Assembly: GCA_947652605.1 (NCBI GenBank)
Contig: OX393576.1
Location: 47,778,966 to 47,842,965, forward strand
DNA from: Elmis aenea
Taxonomy: Eukaryota; Arthropoda; Insecta; Coleoptera; Elmidae
Length of the DNA stretch: 64,000 nucleotides
Direction: 5' to 3'
Part shown: positions 47,830-60,000 of the stretch, piece by piece
Layout: every line of letters starts with the position of its first letter
Position numbering within the stretch: the first letter of the stretch is position 1
Translations under genes and position numbers: made by a program
The notes under the pieces: generated by a model
Database searches by the model: none
What the model was told of the DNA's origin: nothing
Seen by the model: only the letters and a program-made list of their open reading frames with translations

Positions 47830-49460
47830 TAAAATAATAGTCAGTTACAATAGTGGTCGTAGAAAAACACAATTACAATACAGCTAAAGTAGCGCATAGC
47901 GATTAAAATTTGATGTAGAATATTATGCATTCTACCTGTTTAATTAAACACGTGGTTTAAAGCTAGTAAATAGTAATACCGTCTCAATTAAACATTTAAT
48001 TATTTAGATTAGGTAGATTGTGAAATTTGTATGTAGCAATATGCAAATAAAAGCATGACGTCAAAGTCGCATAAATTTCTTGTTCTATAGAATATAAAAA
48101 TTTGTAAATATAATTCGGAAAGCTGAAAATCAATCTCAAAGTTTGAACATACCTATGTTCTTCATTTCAATTTATTACGATTTTAATACACTTTTAGAGC
48201 CGGTCTATAAATTATAAAAAGAGAAATATATTTGTCCCAAACAATGTTTACGTTTATTAATTTTTCATATACCTACTAACATTATATCAAATAGGTGTAT
48301 TTCTTTGTTTTAGGCAATAATTGCCATACGCTGACTAGAGTGGTGAATATCGAGTAATTCGTTTTGTAACTAAGCTCTCCAGAAGGCAGCTGTTTGCATA
48401 TTCCTAATTTTAACTTATTTGCCTTTCCTTGTTACCAATTTATAAGCAAATTCTCTTAAAGTAATTTTTGAGACTGCAATTTCTACTTTAAGCGAATTGC
48501 TCAAATTTTAATTGAAAATAAGTAGGTATTTATTTTTAAAGTTGTACCAAAAAGTATAACAAATAATGTGAGAAACTTTCACAAAATTGTACTGGAAAAT
48601 CGAAAACTCAGGGCATTTAAACAGCAGCTTTACTTCGAACTTTAATACAACGATTTGTTCTAAACAAAGATACGCAAAAAGCATTTTTATCTCGAGCAGC
48701 TTCTAAAAAGTATAAATAACCTTTTAGGAACGAGAGATTTAAGGTTTTCATTTCGTTAATTGCGTTTTGTTTGATATAATCACGGCGCATTTATGCAGCA
48801 GTAAAAAAGCTATTAAAAGTATTTAACTTGAAAAGGACTCTCTCGTTTGCAAAGAGAAAGAACTGTATTTTAATTAAGAAGAATTTTTTCAGAAACGTCA
48901 TTTCCAGTTTTGTAACGCTCAAATATTTAGAAAAATTGTTTTTTGTACAGTAAAATATCACTCAAATTTTGATATAAATATTCCGCAGAAATAAACTAAA
49001 CGAAAATACAATTCCAAGTTCATTCACGGTATGAAGTCATCTTCAAACCTACAATTTTTATTTTAAGAACTGTAAAGTAAGCCAAAAATGATGATGTTAT
49101 TTTAAAATGTATAGTCCTACAAGCATACAAATTGCAAAAAAAATTCTGCGTGCGTGTTTCGTTTTGTCATTTCTTTTGTTTAGTGGATAATCCGATATAT
49201 AGGTTTATCGAATGAAACTGTTGAACTTTAAGAAATCGATGATAACTGGTAAATTACGTTGGTTGTGCCAGTTACTATAAATAAAAGTGAGCATCACCTC
49301 GAATAACTCAAGATGCTTCACAAATTGTCACTGAAAAGCCAAGCTCAGCCATCCAACAAATCGAGCTAACGACTGGAATACTCAAGTCAACAGTATAGAG
49401 TTTGTTTTCATGACAAATATATTTAATAGATTTTTTAAAGATACTTTTGTAAAGTCATGC
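47830..49460. other. AT-rich intergenic stretch
   Basis: Nothing recognised on either strand. Confidence 0.6.
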
Positions 49461-49462
49461 AC

Positions 49463-50165
49463 TTAACCTTTGCCGGCCGGCGTGCGGAAAATTGCACTAA
49501 GGACGGGGTGGGATACAAATGTATCCCAATCAGTTTATTGTTTCTTTGAATTAAAATGACAAATTTTATGATAGACATAATTGGGAACACCTTAGAAAAG
49601 GCATTTAGAATGCAAAAAAACTTTATTCAACATTCATTAACATTACAAAATCTTTTTTTTAAATTTTTGTTTCCTGTATCCTTACACGTATAAATTATTG
49701 TTTTTGATACAATGCTATGGTGAAAACAGACATATTTGGAAAACTTTTGGCAACTATTTCTTGTTCTATTGTGTTTTTTCTCGGACATGTCATACAGCGT
49801 TTAGAAGGTGTAGTTGGTACCGGAATCTGTGCTTCGGCGTTTTCAACTTCTTCGGGACTCATGTAGAGGATGGCCTCCTTAACTCTTCTGTCCAAACGTT
49901 TATTCTGTAACCTTAGAATGGCATTATGTTTTATAAGTTCACGTCCAAGTTCAAGTAAAAAGTTTTTTTTGTAGCTACTATCTTCATTCAATTCTGGATT
50001 TTTAATCGTATAAATTAAATATGCATTTAGAGCAGCAATGTCCAGAATATTTTGAAATAATGCAAATGGCCATCTTTTTATACCCTTTTTTACTGCATAT
50101 TCATTCACCATCTTATCCATGGTATCCACAGAACCTTTGGTCTTGTTGAAATGTTATAATAATGA
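49463..50165 (-). pseudogene. piggyBac transposase, C-terminal remnant with its TTAA end
   Basis: On the minus strand from about 50155: NKTKGSVDTMDKMVNEYAVK (third catalytic Asp context), GIKRWPFALFQNILDIAALN, and a Cys-containing tail KRCMTCPRK that is cut short compared with the usual Cys-rich finger. Downstream, the element ends at CCTTTGCCGGCC beside TTAA (49463-49466), the piggyBac target. The 5' two thirds are missing; the sequence just upstream is a partial M1 MITE (about 50200-50352). Confidence 0.88.
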
Positions 50166-50199
50166 GAATTAATATTATGAAAATTATTCTATTTAAAAA

Positions 50200-50352
50200 A
50201 AGAAAGTGACGTATCGCCCCGCAAAAACAAAACACTTTATAGTTGAAAATAATTGAAGGTGATGTAGTAAATGACAACAAACAACGTTTATCTAAAACTT
50301 TTTTTTGTAAAGTTGTCACAAGACGAGGTAAACTGTTATTGAATTTGTACAG
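50200..50352. mobile_element. MITE family M1, partial copy C
   Basis: It contains CGCAAAAACAAAACACT, TAGTAAATGACAACAAACAAC and AGTTGTCACAAGACG, parallel to 9910-10030 of copy A. It borders the truncated piggyBac. Confidence 0.65.
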
Positions 50353-50443
50353 CAAAATAATTTCTTGTTAAAATATTTAAAAAGCAAATCCTTTACCTTT
50401 ACTGTAAATTATATGAAAATCCTTTTCCAGTTGGGATTCATTA

Positions 50444-51681
50444 TACCGGGTGTAAATGAAGTGTGGTACACCCCCTTTTTTTCTATAGTTTTGATTTTAA
50501 ATAAATAAAATTTTAGACATGATATGTGCAAAAAAACGGGTTTTTTGAGCCGTTGCACACATTTGTTTCACTTCCAGTTTCGCCGGAAATGACCCCAATT
50601 TTGTATTTTAAATGGAACGCCCTGTATATTTTTACATTTTTGGAAAGAGGAAGCGATCTTGGATACAACTGCTCTATTTTGGTTAATTTTTATGTCAAAA
50701 TTTTTTTAAAACAAAATGTAGTTTTTTATTAAGGGTGCTGTGACCTGCACAAATTGATTTTTATTATGTCAACAATTGTCCAAAAAACGTTTTTGTAAAT
50801 TTTAAATGACATTTAGATTACTTTAATCGACTTTGAAGATTGCGGAATCGGTTTTTTGACAAAAAGTCAATTTTTTTAAATGGAACCATGCTGGTACTAG
50901 AGGTTATTTAAATGGAGCATCTTCTAACGAATCTATCGATACCAATAACTTGTATTTTTATTAAAAGTCTGCTTCAAAAACTTCAAATTATTGTGAAGAT
51001 TTATTAAGAGATCTTTTTAATCGCAGTAATCTAATAGTGTAAAAATGATTACCAAAATTTTTAGACATTTTAATTAAATGACTTTAGTAGTTAAACATAA
51101 AACAACGATCATTTGTTATGCACAGTGTACTGCGATTAACAGAATCTCTTAATAAATCGTCAAAATAATTTGAAATTTTTGAAGCAGATTCTTAATAAAA
51201 ATAAAAGTTATTAGTATCGATGGATTCGTTAGAAGATGCTTGATTTAAATAACCGCTAGTACCAGCATGGTTCCATTTAAAAAAATTGACTTTTTGTCAA
51301 AAAACCGATTCCGCAACCTTCAAAGCCGATTAAAGTAACCTAAATGTCATTTAAAATTGACAAAAACGTTTTTTGGACAATTGTTGACATAATAAAAATC
51401 AATTTGTGCAGGTCACGACACCCTTAATAAAAAACAAAATTTTGTTTTAAAAAAATATTGAGGTTATAAAAATTAACCAAAATAGTGCATTTGTATCCAA
51501 AATCGCTTCCTCTTTCCAAAATTGTAAAAATACACAGGGTGATACAGAAGTGAAACAAATGTGTGCAACGGCTCAAAAAGCCCGGTTTTTTGCACATATC
51601 ATTTGTCTAAATTTTCATTTATCTAAAATCAAAACTAAAGGAAAAAGAAGGCGGTGTACCACACTGCATTTACACCCGGTA
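50444..51681. mobile_element. Long fold-back element FB1, copy 2
   Basis: It runs from TACCGGGTGTAAATGAAGTG to CATTTACACCCGGTA. The arms match copy 1 (16143-17432). The central loop (about 51025-51135) is the reverse complement of the loop in copy 1. The right arm lacks the TTTCCGGCGAAACCGG segment that the left arm has. Confidence 0.85.
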
Positions 51682-51683
51682 TA

Positions 51684-52131
51684 CCGGGCGAGGCGCCTAA
51701 AACAGGCCACCTGAATATCTTAGCGGGTACTAATGATAGAAAAAATGCATAAATCTAAATTTGCTTGGTATTGAGAGACACATAATATGATATTGATATT
51801 TTCTGGATATGTTGTCGTATCGAGATCAGGTGAAGGTGTAGGTACTTGATTTTTTAAAGTAAAATAATATGTTTTTTAATGTACTATGTAGTAGGGCGTT
51901 TTAAGGCGCATACAACGACAAATGGTTTAGGGTCGCATTCGATACAAAATAGTTTACTTTTCGCAAGCGATGGAATACTTTCTCGTTTTCTTTATATGTC
52001 CATTTATTAAGAAACGGTTAATATCAGAATACGTGTCCCTCGATACCAAGTACATTTTGTCTAACGCATTTTTTACTATCATTAATAGCAGTTGAGATAT
52101 TCAGTTGGCCTGTTTTAAGCGCCTCACCTGG
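51684..52131. mobile_element. TIR element abutting FB1 copy 2
   Basis: The left end CCGGGCGAGGCGCCTAAAAC and the right end GTTTTAAGCGCCTCACCTGG form inverted repeats. These extend, diverged, over more than 100 bp (TAATGATAG, GGTAT-GAG-GACAC blocks). No coding frame. Confidence 0.75.
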
Positions 52132-52139
52132 TGTTTCAG

Positions 52140-53640
52140 GGCAATATTAAAATTTTGTTAATTTCTAATACAGAATTTAATTATATAAATGGAACAAAGC
52201 CTGTATAATTATCTTTATTTTGTATATTGTCAGAGAAATGCGCTAAATTTCCATGCAGTAGGTACCTTGAAAACAGCAGAGCTGAATCGAGTTTTAGCAT
52301 TAAACGTTAGCATAAATTCATATCTATGTACGTTCAATTGGCAAAAAACAACAACAATAAACTGTGGTGTCGTTTGTTTACATTGAGGTAAATATTGATT
52401 GTGTTACCGTGTAGCTGAAAATGAATCACGAAGCGAAGCGAAGCTGAACAAGTAACGCTTGGATCGTTTCAGGAGAGAATGTAGTATAACATATAAATTT
52501 TACTCTTTATGCCCAGAGGACAAGTATGAAACCTGGAAGAAGTTGGCGAAGGTACTCGCATGCACGGCTACTTTTACAATCAGATAGGTGAAATTTTGCA
52601 ATTTTGAGTCATAAATTACCGGCATTTAAATAATTTACATTAAATGAAATTTGTCTGGCTTTTAGATAGTATTTTTACGTTGTATAGAAAATGTTTGAAT
52701 GCAAGGTACGAAGTGCCTAAATCCTTTATAGAAGATTATTAAATGTTCTTTAGTTTAATGCAATGCTAGTGTTGATATAATATTCTATAAGATATACGAC
52801 TATATATTTTTGCTGTGGTAATATACCTACTAGGTTTGTTCCAGCAGCGCTATTTACTATCCCATGAACTATCAGGATTCTGTGCAGTATCGATATCGCT
52901 TCCGTCAGCGTTTCTGATACTTCACCGGACGGTTAATCGGCTGTCCCAGCTGCACCCCGACTATTTTTTTTTACTACTTTGCAGACTGTCAAAACAGTAC
53001 ATAGATTAGGACAAGAACTACGCTAGAATTATTATACGCATGCGCTGTTTACGTTACCTCTGCTAAATATGCATCACCCTCTTAACCCTGTGTAGTACTG
53101 GTTTCTTAAAATGTTGACGTTTGCGGCGCAAATTTCTATGAACTCAATACGTACAAATATCATTTACAGTCAGGGATGTCGTTTAAAGCGTTCCAGCATT
53201 TATTAGTCCAAAGTTGAAGCATGTGCATAAACCAATTCATGTATTAGTCCATGAACTAGAAAATTTTGGTCTGCTGGTACAAACCTATACATATACTATT
53301 TGCTGTCTAGTGAATTTACTGACAAAGATGTTGTCTGTACTTTTTTGTATTAGTTTAATCTCTTTAAAATAAGGTGTCATGTTCCATCATATAACTGTCA
53401 AATAATTTAAATGTATGTCTTCTGAAAAATGCACTTTCTTAAGAGGAAACAAACAAATACTTTTTAATAAATATCTCGATTTTGGTAACTTGTTTAAGTG
53501 ATTTGTTAAGAAATAAAAAATGATCTCTTGTCGTAATGCTATAGTCAGTTTCATACAATTCTTGAATATATCACAGATAAAGAGCAAGTTGTGTTGATCT
53601 TTTAGAATTTCAAACACCTAGAATTTATATAGATGTATGT
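52140..53640. other. Intergenic stretch
   Basis: No gene. Short open frames (52189-52386, 52815-53009) have no recognised features. Confidence 0.55.
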
Positions 53641-53998
53641 TAACAATATATTTAACAGCGCTATGCTCTACCACTTACTTAATTATTCTCACTACGTTTT
53701 CCATAAATCCAACGAAAGCACTATCAACGTATTGCTGGATACCCTTACTTAATGTAGCCTATAAAATCTTATCGTCCATAATACAAAGGAGGTTAAGCAG
53801 AAAAATAAGGAATATAATTGAATAATACCAATATGGATTTACGCAAGGAAAATCAACCATTGATGCAGCTCATACTATAAAGCAAATAATGGAAAAAACA
53901 TATGAGCATAAAATAGAATAGAAATGCTCTTCATAGACTCCAAACAGGCATTTGACTCTATAAAAAGAAAACAACTCATGTCGGCACTGAAACAATTA

Positions 53999-55682
53999 GG
54001 CCCTCTGCACACGGAGCAACTCAAAACAAACTGATCACCGACGCAAATCACCAACCGGTCCGCAATGAGTTGCAACCTGTGTAATTGAATGGTACACTGC
54101 AGACGGGGCAACTCGTTACAAACCAGTCGGCAACGCGTTGGCAAAGTTGTAGGCAACTCAACCTGTCAACTCGTTTTGGACTTGAATCACCAACCAGTTG
54201 CTTGTTCGGCCGATTGCATCAGCGGGGAATATATCTTGTATTGTTTTTCTTGTACAGATTTCAATATAGAATTCCAAACGTTTGAAACTGTGTGTGACAC
54301 GGAGACATATTTTATATACAATTTACTACCCATGCACATGCGCCTAAACAGTATAAACACAGATAAGACCCAAACAGAATGCGAGTTTCGCGTTTTTAGT
54401 CTTGGGTTTTGAGTATTGATGGTAGAAGTACTGATTACAAAGAAAGAATTGATGGGGGTGGTAGTATCATATGGCTTGAATGAGAATGCGGCAAAATAGG
54501 ATAACAGTAGTGGTATACTACGGTTCCTGCGACAGTTCGATGGCATATTCATCCGGAGCTTACTATAATCGATGTTTGAAGGTCGCGAAGAAGTCTTTCA
54601 AGGTCGTCGAATGTGACCAGAGGGTGGTTGCTGAAGGCGTCTTTGAAATGTTTGAGGGTGTGGTTTTTGGGGTTGCCGAAGAAGTCTTTCAAGTTCGTCG
54701 ACAATGACCAGAGGGTGGTTGCTGAAACATTTCAAAGACTCCTTCAGCAACCACCCTCTGGTCATTGTCGACAACCTTGAAAGACTTCTTCGGCAACCCC
54801 TAAAAACACACCCTCAAACATTTCAAAGACTCCTTCAGCAACCACCCTCTGGTCATTGTCGACGACCTTGAAAGACTTCTTCGCGACCTTCAAACATCGA
54901 TCATAGTAAGCTCCGGATGAATATGCCATCGAACTGTCGCAGGAACCGTAGTATACCACTACTGTTATCCTCTTCTGCCGCATTCTCATTCGAGCCATAT
55001 GCCACTACCACCCCTATCAATTATTTCTTTGTAATCTGTACTTCTACCTACATGCACTCCCTCTCAAACAAGGTATTTATCCCTTGTAATTGCCAATTTA
55101 AACAATAACATCATCCTACTTCGGATTACCAAGAATTAACTGTTAACAGGAATTTCTATTGCTTTTATTTTCTTTAGCTGCAGATGTTCAAAATCAGCCG
55201 CTATTATTCACGAACTTAATGCGCATCTGTAGCACGCACTTTCTGTATCAAAACTTATATGGAAATAGGACAAGTCGTATAGTATTTTCTGTGCAAGAAA
55301 CTATACAAAATTTTGTACGAAAAACCTGTATGACACGATATAAGATTTTCTGTATAGTATTTGGTACAGATTTCTATATAGAAAACTATACCGTGTCACA
55401 CGGGCTTAAGAATGTTCTAACCGAATTTTTAAGTCAGTTTTGTTCAAAATAAGATTCCACCAGTGCAAGCAGAGGTTCTTAAACTTATCGCCATCTAACG
55501 GATTTTTAGCCCACAAAGTTTGTGATGTTCCACCATCCATGACCACACAGAAACTACCGATTTCGATCACTTCTGAGTTGCCCCGTGTGTGGAGCTACAT
55601 CACTAATGAGTTTGTAACCGGTTAGTAATTTCAATCACAAACCAGTTGCGTTTGTTTTGAGTTGCTCCGTGTGCAGAGGGCC
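53999..55682. mobile_element. Harbinger-like element with internal palindrome (TSD TTA)
   Basis: The TIRs are GGCCCTCTGCACACGGAGCA and the exact complement at the right; the match runs on into ACTCAAAACAAAC. The TSD TTA is at 53996-53998 and 55683-55685. The subterminal regions repeat GGGCAACTCGTTACAAACC-like motifs. The centre is a palindrome (54418-55053). No recognisable transposase, so it is non-autonomous. Confidence 0.88.
54418..55053. repeat. Palindrome of about 635 bp
   Basis: The arms meet near 54735. Each arm also contains a direct duplication of a block with AGCAACCACCCTCTGGTCAT (plus orientation at about 54754 and 54837). The mirrored open frames 54480-54707 (+) and 54762-54998 (-) are the same sequence read from each arm. 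Confidence 0.9.
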
Positions 55683-56337
55683 TTAGGTTTATCAGAGAAA
55701 CTAAGAAAAATAATTTATTAGTTTCAGAATATACCTACTTACTCCTAGATACATCCTCTGATAATATTTTTTTTGCTGGCGTATACGTTCGCCATACCTT
55801 TAAAGCGAAATCCCTACCGTTTATTTTGTTAACATTAAATTTTTCCTGAAACCGACATCGCCAACATTACTCTTTTTCCGCGGACGTAAATTAATAAGAA
55901 ATTGGTGACCCACAAAACCCTGATAATACGTATTTACAAGCAACAGTCTGCAAATGGCCAATCTTTGAATCGAGCTTAAGATTAAATAACCAATTCGATT
56001 TCATGTAAACGGTCATCAGACTCGAACAATCGATATATTCCCCGAAGTCTAGACTGCAACTTTTACGCTTAACGAATTAACATCGACTGCAAATCGTTCG
56101 GTTGGTTGCTTCAACAATGCTTTGCTTTACCTATAATAATTTGTCCACACAGAGTTGCCCTTCCACAATTTATTGAAGCCATACTTTATTACGCCATAAG
56201 TTCTGTCCCAAACCAAAATAAATATTTTAAGAAAGCTTTTAAAAAAACGCATTTGATAAACACATTTGCAAATACAAGTAAATACAGTATACTAAATATA
56301 AATACCTACACCCAAAAACGATTGCATTTATCTAGCG

Positions 56338-56475
56338 CAGGGCTGTTTTATCCATTAGGCACTCTAGGCATAGTGCCTAGGGCCTGCAAGAATGTTTAGG
56401 GCCTACGAGAGAATTTTTGGAGCCTACGAGAATTTTGTGGCCTACGTAAAAATAATGGAATTAGGAAGGAGAATA
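56338..56475. mobile_element. Solitary hAT-type end
   Basis: CAGGGCTGTTTTATCC, followed by TAGGCACTCTAGGCATAGTG and repeats of GGGCCTACGAGA. It fits a hAT left end. The mariner derivative follows directly; no right end was found. Confidence 0.5.
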
Positions 56476-56477
56476 TA

Positions 56478-57047
56478 TACGAGGGTCGATCCAGAAATAA
56501 GGTTTCCATTAATTTTACAAATAGACAACATTGTTTATTCTCATAGAAATTTACATCGTTGGAAAGAAGAAACTTTGCTCTATTTCTCTACATAATCGCC
56601 ATCTTTTTCTACGCATTTTTGTAGACGGTGCTCCAATTTCCGTATTCCAATGTCGTAGAACTCCGCCGCCAACCCGTTGAGGAAACGTTTTACCTCTTCT
56701 TTGACGTCGCTCTGGAAGCGTTGGCCACTCAAGAGTTCCATTAACTTGGGGAACAAGTGATAATCACTAGGCGCGAGGTCCAGACTGTAAGGTGGGTGGG
56801 GCATGACAGTCCACTCAAAGTGTGTCAAAAGTTCCTGGGTTTGACGGGAGACGTAAGGTCGGGCGTTGTCGTGAAGCAGCGTTACACCGACTGTCAGTCG
56901 TCCTCGCTGGCGGTTCTGGATAGCTCGCCTGAATTTTCGGGGGAATCGCGAGTGGGGGAACAGCCGCGCACAGCGCTATTGCCGGATTTCGCCTCGCCCG
57001 TGAGGCTGGAGCTCTTTGGGAACCTTATTTCTGGATCGACCCTCGTA
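56478..57047 (-). mobile_element. Mariner deletion derivative with intact TIRs
   Basis: The TIRs are TACGAGGGTCGATCCAGAAA (continuing TAAGGTT) and the exact complement at the right, with TA on both sides (56476-56477, 57048-57049). The minus-strand remnant runs from about 56960 to 56580: RGRLTVGVTLLHDNARPYVS, PHPPYSLDLAPSDYHLFPKL and IRKLEHRLQKCVEKDGDYVE. The second and third catalytic Asp (HDN, SD) are intact. The 5' half with the first Asp is deleted. It is relatively GC-rich, hence younger. Confidence 0.92.
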
Positions 57048-57059
57048 TATCATACAAAA

Positions 57060-60000
57060 CAAATATAATCTTTAAAAATAGGGATGGGAACAGTAATATA
57101 AACATAAACCACATTTACTAATTATTAATAAATAATAAAGTATCTATCACATTATTTGTTACTTTTTAAGATTATGTAAATATCACATATTATATGGTAA
57201 TTGGGGTAGAACTAAACCTATGTGGCAGTTTTTACTCGTAACTCCTTTCATAATTTCATCCGTATATTTCGCTTTCTATAGAAAGTATAGATAAAGATGA
57301 TGACTTTTCCTGTGATAAATTAGATCGCAAATGATTTTTATGCGACTAAATCAACAAACAAAATAATTTATAAAAAACTTTTTACTTTGGCTTAGCTGTT
57401 TGGAGAAACTGGGTCACGTTCATAAATTTTGTACCAAAAGGATCTCTTAGTGGAACCAAAATAACCTGAATATGGCTCTAACGTTCTAAAGATGAAATGG
57501 AGAATAAATCGTTAAAAACGATGAATTTAGAGGAAGACCAAGAATAAAATGGGAAAAAGTCAGCTAGAGAGATGTGCCACAGTTAACTAACGATAGACAG
57601 GAGTGAAGAAATTAATAGAGAAATAGAAAAGCATACCTCGACACCGAAAGGTAGAAGAGGAATCGATTAGAAAGAAGAAGAAGATGATGAATTTCGTAGT
57701 CTAGGAATCAATGACTTATCACAAATGTGAAAAAATGACTAACTGCGTTTTTCTCATAATGGTGTTTCCGAAAACAGTAACCATTATATTTCAAAAACCG
57801 AAGGACCGATTTACATGAGATTTGGTACAGTGATTCTTGATACAATAATAAAATTGTTGTCGTAGGATATTATTTTAACCATCGTAGTTCTTTTATTATA
57901 GATTAAAGAAGACCAACTTTTTAGTAAAAAGTTCAAAATTTGCGTTTAGTGGTCCATCATTTGGTAAAAAATTGAAAAAACAAAAAACGGCTTCGTCGAA
58001 TACTAAGTTTTCCGTCTACCTTAAATATATTTAAAAAAAAAAAAGATTTCAGATATAAACCGAAGAACATGGGTTACCGCAAAAGCCTTTTCGAAAAACT
58101 GTCGTACGGATGTGACTGACACAAGTTTTCTTATAAACATTTTTTAATCAAAATATTATATTTTAAAGACGAAAGCTTTTCCATTCAAATATCCAAAATG
58201 GTTTTTCTGTAAGAAAATGTTTTCATAAACAAAATATATTGAAACCGATTGATTTTTTGTTAAACTTTTCGTTTGTTTTAAAACATCATCAATTTTTCGG
58301 TTCTTATGGACGCTGTATAAAAAGGTGGTTTTATAAATTCTTTTTGTTAATTAATTAGGTTACATGCATCGCTTCCAGCGTTACCAAATAGAAACATGAA
58401 ATTATTATTATTGAATATTTCAAAAATATACTTCTACTATATTATAAACTAGTCAAAATTTGAAGTCTAAAAAATTTTTAATTATAAAATGATAATGTAC
58501 CAGAGATATGAAAAACTAAAAGAATAAATCGAGCAGTGGTGGAAGTCAATGAAATGAAACAAGATTCGTTTTTAATCTGCTGTAAGTTTTTAAGAAATAC
58601 ATCCTTGTTTTGGTTAATGTTATAATTTATAATTGAATGAGAAACAATAACCGGACAAAACAGTTTTAACACAAATCTAGTACAATGTTTATTATGTCGA
58701 CAGCAACTGTTGTCTTAAGTGTAGACAATCCATTAGAAATTAGTTGGAAGAGATTCAATCTTTTCTTATGTTCTGTTTCTTTATTTTCCTAAACCAAGCT
58801 TCCCTGTTATTCCGTTTCTTATTTCTATTTTGTTCTCTTTTCACTCCAATGTCTGTCTTCATCTTATTATTTTTTTACATCTAACGTAGAGTAACACAAC
58901 ACTTTAAAAGGCAAGCAAAGTTTACAATAAAAGTTCGTTGATTTGTAATTTAAGCCCTCGCAAACAATTAAGATGAAATAATCAAGTTCAAATAAACATA
59001 CAATGTACAAAACAATTTTAATAGTTTTTAGTCTATAAATGCAAATACTTTATAATATATTGATTTTTACTCTTTTCAAACATATTTTAATGGTTTTATA
59101 TTTGACTTGAACCAAATAATTATTGTTTACAAAGTTGTTTTGATCGAGGGTTTGTTGGTGAAAGTTTGTAGTACATGGATTTACTTTAAAATGAGTTCCA
59201 CAGTTCGTCAGCATGAAAACATGTAACAGATATATAACGGGGAATCGTTAATAATTCTAAAAAGTTAAAAAGTATTGCAATTTAAATTTCTTGATGTAAA
59301 ATAGGAACTCTTTCCACGAAGAAAAATGTTTGAGTTTAAATTTACTCCATTATAAATAAATTAACTCAAAATGTATATGATTTATCTACACCTCTAATGG
59401 TTTTCACCATAAAATACGATTGTTATTTCAACGGTTTCCTGTTTATACGCTTTATGATACTTATATATCATCACAAACTGCAAAACATAGAGGTTTCTCT
59501 ACATGCTAAGATTAATGGTGTTGGTTTTTACAGTCGCCAATCTGATTTTCTGATCAATATAACACGACAAAGTTTTTGTAAGATTTTTAATTTACTGCTG
59601 CTGTTTTCGATCATTTGGATATCAATAAAAACAAATTTTTAAGACTTTATTACCCATTTTTTTTACAATTTCTCTTAAATCAAGATAAATAGTTTTTCAT
59701 AGACGAACGACGAAATGCTTTAAAAACATACTTTTCTTCATTTTACTCTACTAGTTTTAGAATCGAATATGAGTTATGATTAATTTAAAACAAAACCATT
59801 GAGAAGTTATATGTGTTTGGAGATTTAAATGTAGACGAATATAATAACCTTTAAATTTAGTAGCGTAATTCAACGGTATTACTTAATGACCTAGAATTAA
59901 TTTTGAACGATAAAATTAATGTGGTGAAGGATCATGAAATACTTTTACAGTAATTTCTACTGAAATAAAGTATTTATTGTAGGTGATTAAATTCTCGAAT

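Larger units (their letters stand above)
53730..55760 (+). pseudogene. LINE reverse-transcriptase fragment, split by a DNA transposon
   Basis: The left part reads PLLNVAYKILSSIIQRRLSR, then YQYGFTQGKSTIDAAHTI and LFIDSKQAFDSIKRKQLM (reverse-transcriptase motif A), with frameshifts and stops. At 53996 it is broken by the Harbinger-like element (53999-55682). Past one copy of the TTA duplication the frame goes on with GLSEKLRKII. The YxDD box is not seen. It is a non-LTR element; the clade (RTE-like or Jockey-like) is not decided. Confidence 0.8.

Noticed and set aside
54480..54998. Pair of near-identical ORFs on opposite strands
   Set aside because: They are mirror reads of the two arms of one palindrome; no domain is recognisable.
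57520..57690. LINE 3' end
   Set aside because: RGRPRIKWE and the GAA-rich tail are suggestive, but the frame is broken and no reverse transcriptase precedes it.
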